DNA of 64,000 bases, from assembly GCF_900564155.1 (NCBI RefSeq), contig NZ_LS999839.1:4275097-4339096 (forward strand), read 5' to 3'. Below are positions 41,020 to 50,746 of this stretch, in pieces. Below the pieces are notes generated by a model that saw only the letters and a program-made list of their open reading frames with translations, did no database searches and had not been told where the DNA came from. Source of the DNA: Pedobacter schmidteae (GTDB lineage: Bacteria > Bacteroidota > Bacteroidia > Sphingobacteriales > Sphingobacteriaceae). The position numbers and the translations under genes were made by a program. The stretch's first letter is position 1. Each line of letters starts with the position of its first letter.

Positions 41020-42084
41020 CTAAAGTTTTACCTGACGGATGATGGTCTTAAGGTTCAATTCAATGATATCAGTCATGCTTTTACATTCCAGATAAAGCGG
41101 ATCGTTAAAATGATCGGCCATTCCTTTTTTCAAGGTTTCAATGTTTTCAGGTGTCGTCAGCATTTCGGCATTCGATACATCCCTAAGGTCGGTAAGGCGA
41201 TGTCTTTCGCTTCTTACGCGATGTACCAATGACGATTTTTCTTCCTGCTGATATTGTAAATAGGTTTTATCTGTGAGCTGCTCCATACCCAATTTTACAT
41301 AAGGATAGTTCTCCTTAAAAAACTGCGGAAGGTATACCTTGATATTGCCTTCATAAAACTGCTGATCAAAATCTATAGCCCTTATGCGGAATTGAATGTC
41401 GTCAAAATCGGGCGTAATCTGCACCACAAAATTGTAGGCCCGCATATCGCCCAGCAACATCACCAGGCAACGTTCATTAAATTTTACAAACTCTTTGGCA
41501 ATACGTGTCGGGTTGTATTCGGGATTGTGTAAATAGTTTTTTGCAAACACATCTCCCGGAATTCCGGCAATGTGTTCCTCCACTAAGGTCTCCTTATCAA
41601 CCAAATAATTTACCTGGTTGGGCGACAGGATTTCTTCCAGCTCCAAACCATAAATCCGCGAAGCATCAGCTCTTTTGATGTAAAAATAATCATATACATC
41701 ATTTAAGCGGTTTACAATCCGGATACGAAAGGGGTGTGTATTACCAAAGGTGCAATATTCAATCTTGTCGATATATTTATGCTGAACGATGCGCAAATTG
41801 CCGGATGCCTTCAGATTGGCATAAATTATTTTTAAGCCATTGTACAAATCTTCAATCTTTCCCGCGGGATAAATAGGGCCTTCCCACAAGGAATCCTTTC
41901 CGTATTTATCCATGATGGGATAGGCTTCATCAAACATCAGTAAATCGTCGTAGCTGATGGGCAACTTTGATTCCCGCTGATACTTTTTTAGATACTTCTG
42001 CAATGCAGGCGATACAGGAAAAATGGGCTTTTTACGGGATATTTTTACATCATTGGAATCCATGGCAACATAATTTAGGCTCAA
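41020..42084 (-). CDS. kinase-like-fold hypothetical protein
   Basis: A 354-residue cytoplasmic protein. The last two-thirds recall the C-lobe of protein-kinase-like folds: VEEHIAGIPGDVFAKNYL, then CLVMLLGDMRAYNFVV with D and N four residues apart as in a catalytic loop, then FRIRAIDFDQQFYEG, where IDFD stands at the DFG position. The N-lobe glycine loop and lysine are not clear, though LRIVQHKYIDKIEYCTFG may be the strand with the lysine. If the reading is right, it would phosphorylate a small molecule or protein. It is recognised only as a conserved Bacteroidota protein of unknown function. Confidence 0.6.
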   Translation of the reverse strand: MSLNYVAMDSNDVKISRKKPIFPVSPALQKYLKKYQRESKLPISYDDLLMFDEAYPIMDKYGKDSLWEGPIYPAGKIEDLYNGLKIIYANLKASGNLRIVQHKYIDKIEYCTFGNTHPFRIRIVNRLNDVYDYFYIKRADASRIYGLELEEILSPNQVNYLVDKETLVEEHIAGIPGDVFAKNYLHNPEYNPTRIAKEFVKFNERCLVMLLGDMRAYNFVVQITPDFDDIQFRIRAIDFDQQFYEGNIKVYLPQFFKENYPYVKLGMEQLTDKTYLQYQQEEKSSLVHRVRSERHRLTDLRDVSNAEMLTTPENIETLKKGMADHFNDPLYLECKSMTDIIELNLKTIIRQVKL

Positions 42085-42240
42085 TTTAGTGTTTTCTTTA
42101 GTTAATTACCCCGGCCTATTTATTATTTCCGACCGCTTGCGTAATATGAATTTCATAAGGATGTGGATTTAAAGTCATATCGCATTTCCCGCAACAAATT
42201 TAAAGTGCTGCTGGTTAGTTTTGTGTTCATTTATTTTTTT

Positions 42241-43248
42241 ATGAAGAAACTACTCGGAAACATTCCATTTTCAGTTTTAGATCTGGCCACAGTTATAGAA
42301 GGCAAAACTCCTGCTGATACTTTTAAAAACAGCCTCGATCTGGCACAACATGTCGAGAACTGGGGCTATAACCGCTATTGGCTGGCCGAACATCACAATA
42401 TGATCAGTGTAGCCAGTTCGGCAACCTCGGTGGTTATAGGACATATTGCCGGCGGAACTAAAAAAATCAGGGTAGGCTCGGGAGGGATTATGTTGCCCAA
42501 TCATTCGCCACTCATCATTGCCGAACAATTTGGAACACTGGCCTCCTTATTCCCCGGTCGTATCGATCTGGGATTGGGAAGGGCCCCCGGCACAGATCAG
42601 CTTACTGCTGCAGCCATCAGGGGCGACCTCCGCTTCCAGGCCGCTCAGGACTTTCCGAGGGAGGTATTAAAATTACAGACCTATTTATCGGCCGACAACA
42701 AGACCAGTAATGTGAGGGCAATACCGGGCGAAGGACTGGATATTCCAATCTGGATTTTGGGCTCCAGTACAGATAGCGCACGCCTGGCCGCTGCACTGGG
42801 TTTACCGTACGCTTTTGCCAGTCATTTTGCCCCTGCACAGTTTATGACGGCCATCAACATCTACAGACAAAATTTTAAACCATCCGAGCACCTTGCCGAG
42901 CCCTATGTGCTGGCCTGCGTAAATGTGGTGGCGGCTGATACGGATGCCGAAGCCAATAGACTGGTCACTTCTTTGTACCAGTTGTTTATGGGGATTGTGA
43001 CCGGAAAGCGTAGATTGTTACAACCGCCTGTTGACAATATGAACGATATTTGGGACGTATATGAAGAGGAGCAGGCAAGTCAGATGCTGGCTTGTACTTT
43101 TGTGGGAAGTAAAGAAACACTTAAGACAGATTTGCAACAGTTTTTAGATCAGACCGGTGTAGACGAGATCATGGCCACTTCCCATATTTTTGACCATACG
43201 GCCAGATTAAGGTCTTATGAGCTCATGGCACAGGTGTTTCAGGATTAA
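42241..43248 (+). CDS. LLM-class flavin-dependent oxidoreductase
   Basis: A 335-residue luciferase-like monooxygenase. The start at 42241 (MKKLLGNIPFSVLDLATVIEG) is preferred; the longer frame from 42163 adds 26 residues without conservation. The family signature is SLDLAQHVENWGYNRYWLAEHHNM, SATSVVIGHIAGGTKKIRVGSGGIMLPNHSPLIIAEQFGTL and FPGRIDLGLGRAPGTDQ, which form the TIM-barrel strands that bind FMN. The substrate is not deducible. It stands alone. Confidence 0.9.
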   Translation: MKKLLGNIPFSVLDLATVIEGKTPADTFKNSLDLAQHVENWGYNRYWLAEHHNMISVASSATSVVIGHIAGGTKKIRVGSGGIMLPNHSPLIIAEQFGTLASLFPGRIDLGLGRAPGTDQLTAAAIRGDLRFQAAQDFPREVLKLQTYLSADNKTSNVRAIPGEGLDIPIWILGSSTDSARLAAALGLPYAFASHFAPAQFMTAINIYRQNFKPSEHLAEPYVLACVNVVAADTDAEANRLVTSLYQLFMGIVTGKRRLLQPPVDNMNDIWDVYEEEQASQMLACTFVGSKETLKTDLQQFLDQTGVDEIMATSHIFDHTARLRSYELMAQVFQD

Positions 43249-43321
43249 GTAAGGCTGGATTCAATATCTGATGTTTCGATCTGTACATAATACGCTTTAA
43301 ATTGTAGGTATTTGGAAATAA

Positions 43322-43350
43322 TTACTTAATATTGATCATGTATTAAGTAA
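43322..43350. promoter_or_regulatory. inverted repeat upstream of the second sigma factor
   Basis: TTACTTAATA-9 nt-TATTAAGTAA with perfect 10-bp arms, about 70 bp before the sigma factor start. An operator is likely; a hairpin ending the flavin oxidoreductase transcript is the alternative. Confidence 0.45.
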
Positions 43351-43418
43351 GTGTGTTTAGCTTTTTAATTTTTCTTAATTAATACGGTAAACCAAATAAA
43401 AACCTGATTGACTACTTT

Positions 43419-43994
43419 ATGAAGATCTATAATCATCTTCCTGATGCGGAATTAGTGGGCTTGTTGAAGTCCGACGATAGCCAGGCATTTACGGAGATCT
43501 TCAATCGGTACCGGTCGCTTTTATATATTTTTGCGTATAAAAAAACAGGCAACAGGGAAGAGGCAAAGGATATTATTCACGAACTTTTTTTAATGCTTTG
43601 GGAGAAACGCGCAGCACTTAATATTTCTTTTGGCTTGCCGGCGTTTCTCTTTACCGCACTTCGAAACAGAATATTTGATTTATATAAGCATAAAAAGGTA
43701 TCCCAACGCTACCTGGATACTTTTCAAGAGTATTTGGATACAACGCAGGATGGCACCGATTACCTGGTTCGCCAGAATGACCTTGCTGCACTCATTGAGA
43801 AGGAAATAGCCGCATTGCCTTTTAAAATGCGTGAAGTGTTTGAGCTCAGCCGGAAGACGAATCTGTCACGTAAAGAAATAGCCGAACAGCTCAATCTGTC
43901 CGAACAAACTGTAAAAAGCCATATGCACCATGCCTTAAAAATCTTGAAAACCAGATTGGGTTCATTAATCCCCCTGGTGTTTATGGTTTTATAA
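43419..43994 (+). CDS. ECF sigma-70 factor, Bacteroides expansion family
   Basis: A 191-residue ECF sigma factor. Region 2 is FTEIFNRYRSLLYIFAYKKTGNREEAKDIIHELFLMLWEKR; region 4 is LPFKMREVFELSRKTNLSRKEIAEQLNLSEQTVKSHMHHALKILK. The tail GSLIPLVFMVL is hydrophobic, as in many of this family. It heads the locus ending in the glycosidase-like gene at 53901 and should be set free by the FecR encoded 71 bp downstream. Confidence 0.94.
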   Translation: MKIYNHLPDAELVGLLKSDDSQAFTEIFNRYRSLLYIFAYKKTGNREEAKDIIHELFLMLWEKRAALNISFGLPAFLFTALRNRIFDLYKHKKVSQRYLDTFQEYLDTTQDGTDYLVRQNDLAALIEKEIAALPFKMREVFELSRKTNLSRKEIAEQLNLSEQTVKSHMHHALKILKTRLGSLIPLVFMVL

Positions 43995-44065
43995 TCGGTA
44001 TTTTTTTCATTTTTTATTTAACCCCTCTGTATCTGCTAATCGTTATGTATTAAAATAGCATAAAC

Positions 44066-45241
44066 ATGATGCAGCATAGCGACTCAGAAATCTTATTCAA
44101 AAAATATCAGGCCGGACAATGTACCCCGGAGGAACAGAAAATGGTAGAGCAATGGCTCACATTTGGCGAGGCCCGGAAATTTGACCTGACAGAAAGTGAG
44201 CTGAATGAAGATTTGGAAGAGTTGCAATATAGACTCAGGGACATAACAGCAGTAAAGCGTCCATTATGGCCACGCCGAATTGCTGTAGCAGCTTCTGTTG
44301 TGTTTTGCCTCGGCATTGCGGCTTATTTTTACCATACTGCCGGTCGGTCTGATCAATCTGCAAATCAGATGACGGTTCAGCAAGACATTGCCGGTGGTGG
44401 AAATAAGGCGATTTTGACCTTGGCAAACGGCAAGAAAATATCAATTACCGATGCCGCCAGTGGAGAGCTGATAAAGCAGGCAGGCGTCATCATTTCCAAA
44501 ACGGCAGACGGAGAACTGATTTATCAGGTCACCGGCAAAAGCAAGTCGGCCGCAAACAATACATTAGCTTACAATACCATCGAAACGCCACGCGGTGGAC
44601 AACATCAGGTGATATTGCCCGATGGCAGCAAGGTTTGGCTAAATGCGGCATCATCTATCAGATTCCCAGAGATTTTTGCCAACACAAATGAACGTAGGGT
44701 TGAGCTTAAAGGAGAAGCGTATTTTGAAGTAGCAAAAGATAAAACACGTCCTTTTATAGTAAAAACTGCACAGCAGCAAATAGAAGTACTGGGGACACAT
44801 TTTAACGTTAACAGTTATGCTGATGAGCAAAAATCAGTTACCACACTATTAGAGGGTTCTGTTAAGGTTGCTCCAATAGGCACACTGAATGGCCTGACCG
44901 ATAAGGTGCTTACGCATTTGTCTGCCATTATCAGTCCGGGGCAACAAGCCAGTGCTGCCGATCATAAACTTAAGGTGTCAGTGGCAGATGTTGATCAGGC
45001 TATGGATTGGAAAAACGGTGATTTTATCTTTAAAAAAGAAAGCCTGTCGGGTATCATGCGACGGGTTTCGCGTTGGTATGATGTAACCGTTGAGTACGAT
45101 CGGGGCATCGATCTGAACCAGACATTCAGTGGAGTGGTATCCCGGTCTAAGAATATATCTGAGGTGCTAAAGATCATGCAATCGGCCGGACAATTGAAAT
45201 TTAACGTTACAGAACGAAAGGTAACGGTAACAAATAAATAA
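44066..45241 (+). CDS. FecR-type anti-sigma factor
   Basis: A 391-residue inner-membrane protein: N-terminal sigma-binding part (EEQKMVEQWLTFGEARKF), a membrane segment (IAVAASVVFCLGIAAYFYH), a FecR domain (TPRGGQHQVILPDGSKVWLNAASSIRFPEIFANTNERRVELKGEAYFEVAKDKTRPFIVKT) and DUF4974 (RWYDVTVEY ... FSGVVSRSKNISEVLKIMQSAGQLKFNV). It passes the ligand signal from SusC to the sigma factor. Same layout as the protein at 31332-32510. Confidence 0.94.
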   Translation: MMQHSDSEILFKKYQAGQCTPEEQKMVEQWLTFGEARKFDLTESELNEDLEELQYRLRDITAVKRPLWPRRIAVAASVVFCLGIAAYFYHTAGRSDQSANQMTVQQDIAGGGNKAILTLANGKKISITDAASGELIKQAGVIISKTADGELIYQVTGKSKSAANNTLAYNTIETPRGGQHQVILPDGSKVWLNAASSIRFPEIFANTNERRVELKGEAYFEVAKDKTRPFIVKTAQQQIEVLGTHFNVNSYADEQKSVTTLLEGSVKVAPIGTLNGLTDKVLTHLSAIISPGQQASAADHKLKVSVADVDQAMDWKNGDFIFKKESLSGIMRRVSRWYDVTVEYDRGIDLNQTFSGVVSRSKNISEVLKIMQSAGQLKFNVTERKVTVTNK

Positions 45242-45308
45242 AACCAAATATGATGAACGAAAACTACAAAAACAGTACTTAGGCGATCTCCTGGATGGAC
45301 AAAAAAAT

Positions 45309-45336
45309 GCCCGGGCGTGGTGGAATACGCCCGGGT
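45309..45336 (-). terminator. GC-rich hairpin between fecR and susC
   Basis: GCCCGGGCGT-GGTGGAAT-ACGCCCGGGT forms a 10-bp stem with one G-T pair. The only T-run is on the minus strand, so it would stop antisense transcription from the right. For the plus strand it is a leader hairpin within the 218-nt fecR-susC gap. A small ATG frame (MMNENYKNST) precedes it. Confidence 0.5.
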
Positions 45337-45459
45337 GAGTTAGTGTTTATTCATTAAACCCCAATAAATTGGGTATTGTGTAACCAATCAATTAATGAAC
45401 CATGTCATGTGTTTCCCCTTGTAAAGCAAGCACATCACATATTAAACAGATTCAAATGT

Positions 45460-48400
45460 ATGAAATTTTACATTAAAAGCCTATGCAGGCCACCGGTCTG
45501 CGTAACTAACTTTTTGTTGACGATTAATCCGCTTCAGCAGATCAGTCCAACAGTTAAAAGACAGATTATTATGAGGGTTAACCTGATTATAGTATTACTG
45601 ACAACCACCATTTTACACCTGAGTGCCAGCACTTACAGCCAGAGTGTAACCTTAAAATACAATAATGCCGCCCTGGTAAATGTATTTAAGGAAATCAGAA
45701 TGCAAACCGGATATGATTTCTTTTACAGTGATAAACTGATGAGCGACGCAAAGCCCGTAAGTTTGAACCTGAACAATGTGAGCCTGGATAAGGCACTGGC
45801 TGTTTGTTTTAAAAATCAGCCTTTAAGTTACAGCATTGAAAATAAGACCGTAATTGTGAAACAGAAGGATATTTCTGTGCTGGACAAGGTGCTGGACTAT
45901 TTCTCGGCCGCGGAAGTGAGGGGAAGGGTGTTGGACGAAAAGGGCTTACCGCTGATAGGAGTAAGCGTGAAGGTGAAAGGCGGAACACTGGCCGTAAGTA
46001 CAAACAGTAACGGTGAGTTTAGCATTAAGCTTCCAAAAGGTGATGAAATATTGGTGTTTAGCTATATTGGTTTTCAAACCAAAGAAGTTAGCGTAAACAA
46101 CAGTACGGTACTGAATGTTACCTTGCTGGAAGCCAATAAAGGACTGGATGAAGTGATTGTGGTGGGCTATGGCACCCAGAAAAAACGCAATGTGATTGGT
46201 GCTGTTGCACAGATCAATAGTGATGATTTGAAGCAGATGCCAACCATGAACATCACCAATATGTTGTCGGGCCGTTTACCTGGAATCACCACTTTACAGC
46301 AATCGGGCCGCCCGGGTGCGGATGATGCGACATTGAGGATCAGGGGGACTTCGTCCTATCAGGGCGGACAAGGACCAATTGCTATTGTAGATGGGGTGGA
46401 ACGTCCTTTTGCACAATTGGATCCAAACGAGATTGAAAGCATTTCCATTCTGAAAGATGCCGTAGCTTTATCGGTTTATGGTTTACAGGCGGCAAATGGC
46501 ATTATCTTAGTCACCACCAAAAGAGGAAAAACACAACAGCCCCGCATCAGTTATGATGGAGCCGTTATGGTAAACTCCAATACCCGTTTCCCGGAATTTT
46601 TAAATGGCCCCGATTACATGGAATGGTTTTCGAGAGCCGAAGAAATGGATAATGAATACAGGATCAGTACTGATCAGGATCCCAATCCGCTAACCTATAA
46701 TAAATCACAGATCAATGCTTTGAGAAACGGAACCAATACCAATCCTTTACTGGGAAATACCGACTGGGTGGGCGAGCTGCTGGGCAAAAAAAGCACCTCG
46801 CAAAGTCATGGTATAACTGTTAGCGGTGGATCTGATAAGGTAAAATACTTCTCAAATCTTGGCTATCTGGATCAGGACGGAATAGTGGCCAATACGGGCT
46901 TCAAACGTTTTAATCTGCGTACCAATCTGGATGCCCGTTTGAACGACATCCTTTCCGTTTCGCTGGACATAAATGCCCGGATGCAAAAAACAAATACGCC
47001 TGGAATTTCGCCCGACAATACCTCCTATATGAACCCGTTTTACCAGGCGGTAAGAACTTTGCCTAACATGCCGATGTATGCCGAAAATGGACTACCTACA
47101 GGCTACAACAGCAATGCAGGTTATGTAAACCCGATTGCTTCGGTTATGCAGTCTGGTTATCAGCGGGGCGAAACCAACGTGTTTCAGACCAGTCTTACCT
47201 TTAATGTCAAAGTGCCCTGGGTTGACGGGCTGTCGGGTAAGGTGCAGACCTCTTTCGATAAAAATGCAACCGAAAACAAAAACTGGACAACACCATATCA
47301 GCTGATGGGTAGGGGTAGAAATCAAACTACCGGCAATTTCACTTTAATTGCCAATCCTCCGGGCATTTCGGTAAATACCTTGCGCCAAAACTACAGTCAG
47401 AACAACCGACTGACTTTTCAACCCAGCTTAAATTATTCCAAGACGTTTGGGGATCACAGCATCACAGCCCTGGCATTATACGAATGGTCGAGAAGACGAA
47501 GCAATGTGTTTTCTACCGGGGCAAGAAACTTTGCTTTGACCGAGTTACAGGACATAGATTTCGGGAGTACGGCAACGCTGGATTTCATCAGTCCTACAGG
47601 CTCCAGTGGCAACACAGCCAGAAATGGTTATGTAGGGAGAGTCAACTATGCCTATAAAAACAAGTACCTTTTTGAAGCAGCATTAAGAGCAGATGCCTCT
47701 ATCCGCTTTCCGGAAAAAGGGCGTTGGGGCTATTTTCCTGGCGTAGGTTTAGGCTGGATTGCCAGTGAAGAAGGCTTTTTCAGTTCCATAAAACAAACCC
47801 TTAACTTTTTCAAAGTCAAAGCCTCGATAGGGGTATTGGGTAAGGAGGAGACAGTTACCGAATTTGCGTACCTGCCTACTTTTAGTTTTACAGATAATCC
47901 TGTAGCGGTAATAGGGGGTAGTCCTGTTTCGGCATTGTATACAGGTACACCTCCAAATTTAGACCTGACCTGGGAGCGTCATCGTTTGACAAACGTAGGT
48001 TTTGAGGCCGAATTTTGGAATGGAAAACTGGGGGTAGACTTTGATTATTTCTACAAAGTGGTAACCAATATATTAACCGGTCGTTCGGCACTATACCCAC
48101 CTTCAATCGGTGGAAATTTCCCCTCTACATTTAATGACGGTATTACCGACAACAGAGGCTTCGACCTACAAATCAGGCACCGCAATACCCTTGGTAAATT
48201 TACCTACGGGGTAACTGGTAACTTTAACTGGGCAAGAAATAAAATCATCCTGATCAACGAAAATCAGAATTTGCCTTCCTGGCAAAAACGAACTGGCAGG
48301 CCTATTGGTGAGAAATTAGGTTTTATAGTTGACGGATTTTATCAAAACTGGGAGGAAGCCCGGAACGGCTCATCACCAAGTAGTGGAATTATAGCACCCG

Positions 48401-49008
48401 GCTATTTCAAATACCGGGATCTGAACGGCGATGGCAGGGTAAGCAGGGATGCCGACATGACTTTTGTTGGGAAAAGTAATATGCCTGAGATTATGTATGG
48501 TTTAAATATCCAGGCCGGATATGCCGGATTCGATCTTTCGGTGTTATTTCAAGGGGCAGCCCAATCCAGCATTGCTTTGGGCGGATTATACGAAGGTTCC
48601 TCAGGTACATCTGGTGTAGAAGACAACAGCCCCTTTACCAAAACCTTTTACGGATATGGCAACTCGCCATATTATTTGGTTGAGCAATCCTGGAGACCGG
48701 ATAACCCAAATGCCAAATACCCAAGGTTAACTTCGGGTGGTGTAGCACTCTCTCCGCATAATGCCAATGCCAACTCCGGCTTTATTATCAATAACGATTA
48801 CCTGCGGCTAAAATCCATACAGATTGGCTATACCTTACCAAAGCGTGTTTTCAAATCAAAGATAGAGAAGATGCGCTTTTATGTTTCCGGTTTCAACCTG
48901 TTTACATGGGATAAACTGAAATATCTGGACCCGGAAATGCCAAACGTAAATAACGGATTTTATCCTCAGCAGAAAATGATTTCCGGAGGTGTTAACCTAA
49001 TATTTTAA
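45460..49008 (+). CDS. SusC/RagA TonB-linked outer-membrane protein with STN domain
   Basis: A 1182-residue transporter. The start at 45460 (MKFYIKSLCRPPVCVTNFLL) matches the conserved N-terminus of Pedobacter SusC proteins; the frame from 45376 is longer, and an ATG at 45571 would also give a signal peptide. Next come the STN domain (VTLKYNNAALVNVFKEIRMQTGYDFFYSDKLM ... ENKTVIVKQ), the carboxypeptidase-regulatory-like domain (VRGRVLDEKGLPLIGVSV), the plug (VDGVERPFAQLDPNEIESISILKDAVALSVYGLQAANGIILVTTKRG) and the barrel. The DAVALSVYGLQAANG form of the mark replaces the usual YGSRAANG. Confidence 0.95.
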   Translation: MKFYIKSLCRPPVCVTNFLLTINPLQQISPTVKRQIIMRVNLIIVLLTTTILHLSASTYSQSVTLKYNNAALVNVFKEIRMQTGYDFFYSDKLMSDAKPVSLNLNNVSLDKALAVCFKNQPLSYSIENKTVIVKQKDISVLDKVLDYFSAAEVRGRVLDEKGLPLIGVSVKVKGGTLAVSTNSNGEFSIKLPKGDEILVFSYIGFQTKEVSVNNSTVLNVTLLEANKGLDEVIVVGYGTQKKRNVIGAVAQINSDDLKQMPTMNITNMLSGRLPGITTLQQSGRPGADDATLRIRGTSSYQGGQGPIAIVDGVERPFAQLDPNEIESISILKDAVALSVYGLQAANGIILVTTKRGKTQQPRISYDGAVMVNSNTRFPEFLNGPDYMEWFSRAEEMDNEYRISTDQDPNPLTYNKSQINALRNGTNTNPLLGNTDWVGELLGKKSTSQSHGITVSGGSDKVKYFSNLGYLDQDGIVANTGFKRFNLRTNLDARLNDILSVSLDINARMQKTNTPGISPDNTSYMNPFYQAVRTLPNMPMYAENGLPTGYNSNAGYVNPIASVMQSGYQRGETNVFQTSLTFNVKVPWVDGLSGKVQTSFDKNATENKNWTTPYQLMGRGRNQTTGNFTLIANPPGISVNTLRQNYSQNNRLTFQPSLNYSKTFGDHSITALALYEWSRRRSNVFSTGARNFALTELQDIDFGSTATLDFISPTGSSGNTARNGYVGRVNYAYKNKYLFEAALRADASIRFPEKGRWGYFPGVGLGWIASEEGFFSSIKQTLNFFKVKASIGVLGKEETVTEFAYLPTFSFTDNPVAVIGGSPVSALYTGTPPNLDLTWERHRLTNVGFEAEFWNGKLGVDFDYFYKVVTNILTGRSALYPPSIGGNFPSTFNDGITDNRGFDLQIRHRNTLGKFTYGVTGNFNWARNKIILINENQNLPSWQKRTGRPIGEKLGFIVDGFYQNWEEARNGSSPSSGIIAPGYFKYRDLNGDGRVSRDADMTFVGKSNMPEIMYGLNIQAGYAGFDLSVLFQGAAQSSIALGGLYEGSSGTSGVEDNSPFTKTFYGYGNSPYYLVEQSWRPDNPNAKYPRLTSGGVALSPHNANANSGFIINNDYLRLKSIQIGYTLPKRVFKSKIEKMRFYVSGFNLFTWDKLKYLDPEMPNVNNGFYPQQKMISGGVNLIF

Positions 49009-49016
49009 TTGTAGCG

Positions 49017-50720
49017 ATGAAAGCATATATAAAAACATTAAAAAAGACAGCCATCATTGCAGGTGCTATCCTTGCCTTAAATGGATGTAAAATAGATACT
49101 GATCCCCTGGACAGGTATACCGATGTGGCTGTTTATCAGAATCCGGCCAATATCAGACTTTATATTATAGGGATGTATAATGAGTTTCAGACTTTTAAGT
49201 TTGGCACTTTTCCAATAGGATACGACAATGCAACCGATGCCCTTACCGATCTGATGAAGTATTCGTCAGGAATTTCTGGAAATGGAACGGTCAACATACT
49301 AGCTTCAGATGCATCCAGGGTAAGTGCAGCAGGACCTCAGCTCAACTACTGGACTGCAGGTTATGGCCGCATCCGCAGGCTTAACGAGTTTTTAGAAGGC
49401 CTGGATACCAAGGCGCAGGGATTGGATGAAACCACAAAGCTTAAGTTTCAGGCCGAAGCACGTTTCATCAGAGGATATGTTTATTTCTGGCTGGTAAAAA
49501 TGCACGGAAGTGTGGTGCTGCTGGACAAACTCACTTCAGATAAGGATAATCCGCGTGCCAGTGAAGATGCCTGCTGGAATTTTGTGGCTGCCGATTTTGC
49601 TTTTGCGGCCGAGTATTTACCTAAAACCTGGGATAGTTCCAATACGGGCAGGGCTACAAAGGGGGCTGCTTTTGGGATGTTGGCCAGAACCTGGCTGTAT
49701 GCCGCCTCCATTGCAGAATATGATAAAAAACAGTTCAATGTGGACGAACTGACCGGTGTGCCTGTAGCAAAAGCTACTGAATATTATACCAACGCCTCAA
49801 AAGCGGCGGATGAAGTAAAAAAGTTAGCCGCTGAAGGTTTGTATGACCTGGATGCCAATTTCGCTTCCGTTTTTACCAATAAGAACACAAAAGAAGCCAT
49901 CTTCAAGATAGATTATATCCGCCCGCAAATAACCCACCAGTACGACCTTGGCTTTGCGCCACCAAAAGATGCGCCGGGGCAGGTATTGGTTTATGGTGTT
50001 CCAACGGCAGAGCTTGTAGATGAGTTTGAAATGAATGATGGTAGCACCTTCTCCTGGTCGAACCCGGCTATGGCTGCCAATCCATATGCCAACAGAGAGC
50101 AACGTTTTAATGCAACGATATTGTTTAATGGCGCTTCCTGGAAAGGGAGAACTATCAATACCACTACCAGCGACGTGGTTGAAGGGATTACAGAATATGG
50201 TGCTTCCAGCGATCCCAAAAGAACGGTAAGCGGCTACTATGCCAGAAAGTTCCTGGATCCTTTAAATACCAGTATCGTGATCAATAAAAGCGACCAAAGC
50301 TGGATGGAATTGCGCTATGCTGAAGTGTTGTTAATTGACGCAGAGGCCAAATCAAAAATTAATGACATTCCGGGTGCTAAAAATTCTTTGAATACCCTAA
50401 GAAACAAAAGAGGTTTGCCTAATACACCATCGCAAACCCCTGCCGAAATGATGAAAGCAGTAGAGCATGAACGCATCATTGAACTGGCATTTGAAGGACA
50501 CCGGTACTGGGACCTGAGGAGATGGAGAAAAGCACATATGGTACTCAATAATGTCAGGTTTACCGGTCATAAGGGAAGCCCTAGTGGCTCGGGGGTAGTC
50601 TACACGACCATATCTGTAGACAATACAAACCGTCAGTTTACCCCGGCATTGTATTATATCCCTATTCCACAGGACGAGATTTTGAGAAACAACGCCATCA
50701 AACAGATCAAAGGATGGTAG
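49017..50720 (+). CDS. RagB/SusD family outer-membrane lipoprotein
   Basis: A 567-residue SusD, longer than the other two complete ones here (460 and 476). Lipobox ALNGC, then the helix pair KFQAEARFIRGYVYFWLVKMHG, ATKGAAFGMLARTWLYAAS, WMELRYAEVLLIDAEAKSKINDIPGAKNSLNTLRNKRGL, EHERIIELAFEGHRYWDLRRWRKAH and the end YYIPIPQDEI. It starts 8 bp after SusC. Together they form the outer-membrane uptake complex of the locus. Confidence 0.95.
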   Translation: MKAYIKTLKKTAIIAGAILALNGCKIDTDPLDRYTDVAVYQNPANIRLYIIGMYNEFQTFKFGTFPIGYDNATDALTDLMKYSSGISGNGTVNILASDASRVSAAGPQLNYWTAGYGRIRRLNEFLEGLDTKAQGLDETTKLKFQAEARFIRGYVYFWLVKMHGSVVLLDKLTSDKDNPRASEDACWNFVAADFAFAAEYLPKTWDSSNTGRATKGAAFGMLARTWLYAASIAEYDKKQFNVDELTGVPVAKATEYYTNASKAADEVKKLAAEGLYDLDANFASVFTNKNTKEAIFKIDYIRPQITHQYDLGFAPPKDAPGQVLVYGVPTAELVDEFEMNDGSTFSWSNPAMAANPYANREQRFNATILFNGASWKGRTINTTTSDVVEGITEYGASSDPKRTVSGYYARKFLDPLNTSIVINKSDQSWMELRYAEVLLIDAEAKSKINDIPGAKNSLNTLRNKRGLPNTPSQTPAEMMKAVEHERIIELAFEGHRYWDLRRWRKAHMVLNNVRFTGHKGSPSGSGVVYTTISVDNTNRQFTPALYYIPIPQDEILRNNAIKQIKGW

Positions 50721-50746
50721 TTTTTAATTGTAACATTAAATTTTTA

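Noticed and set aside
45252..45284. MMNENYKNST as a leader peptide gene
   Set aside because: Only ten codons, with no runs of regulatory codons and no terminator on the same strand; kept only as a note with the hairpin.
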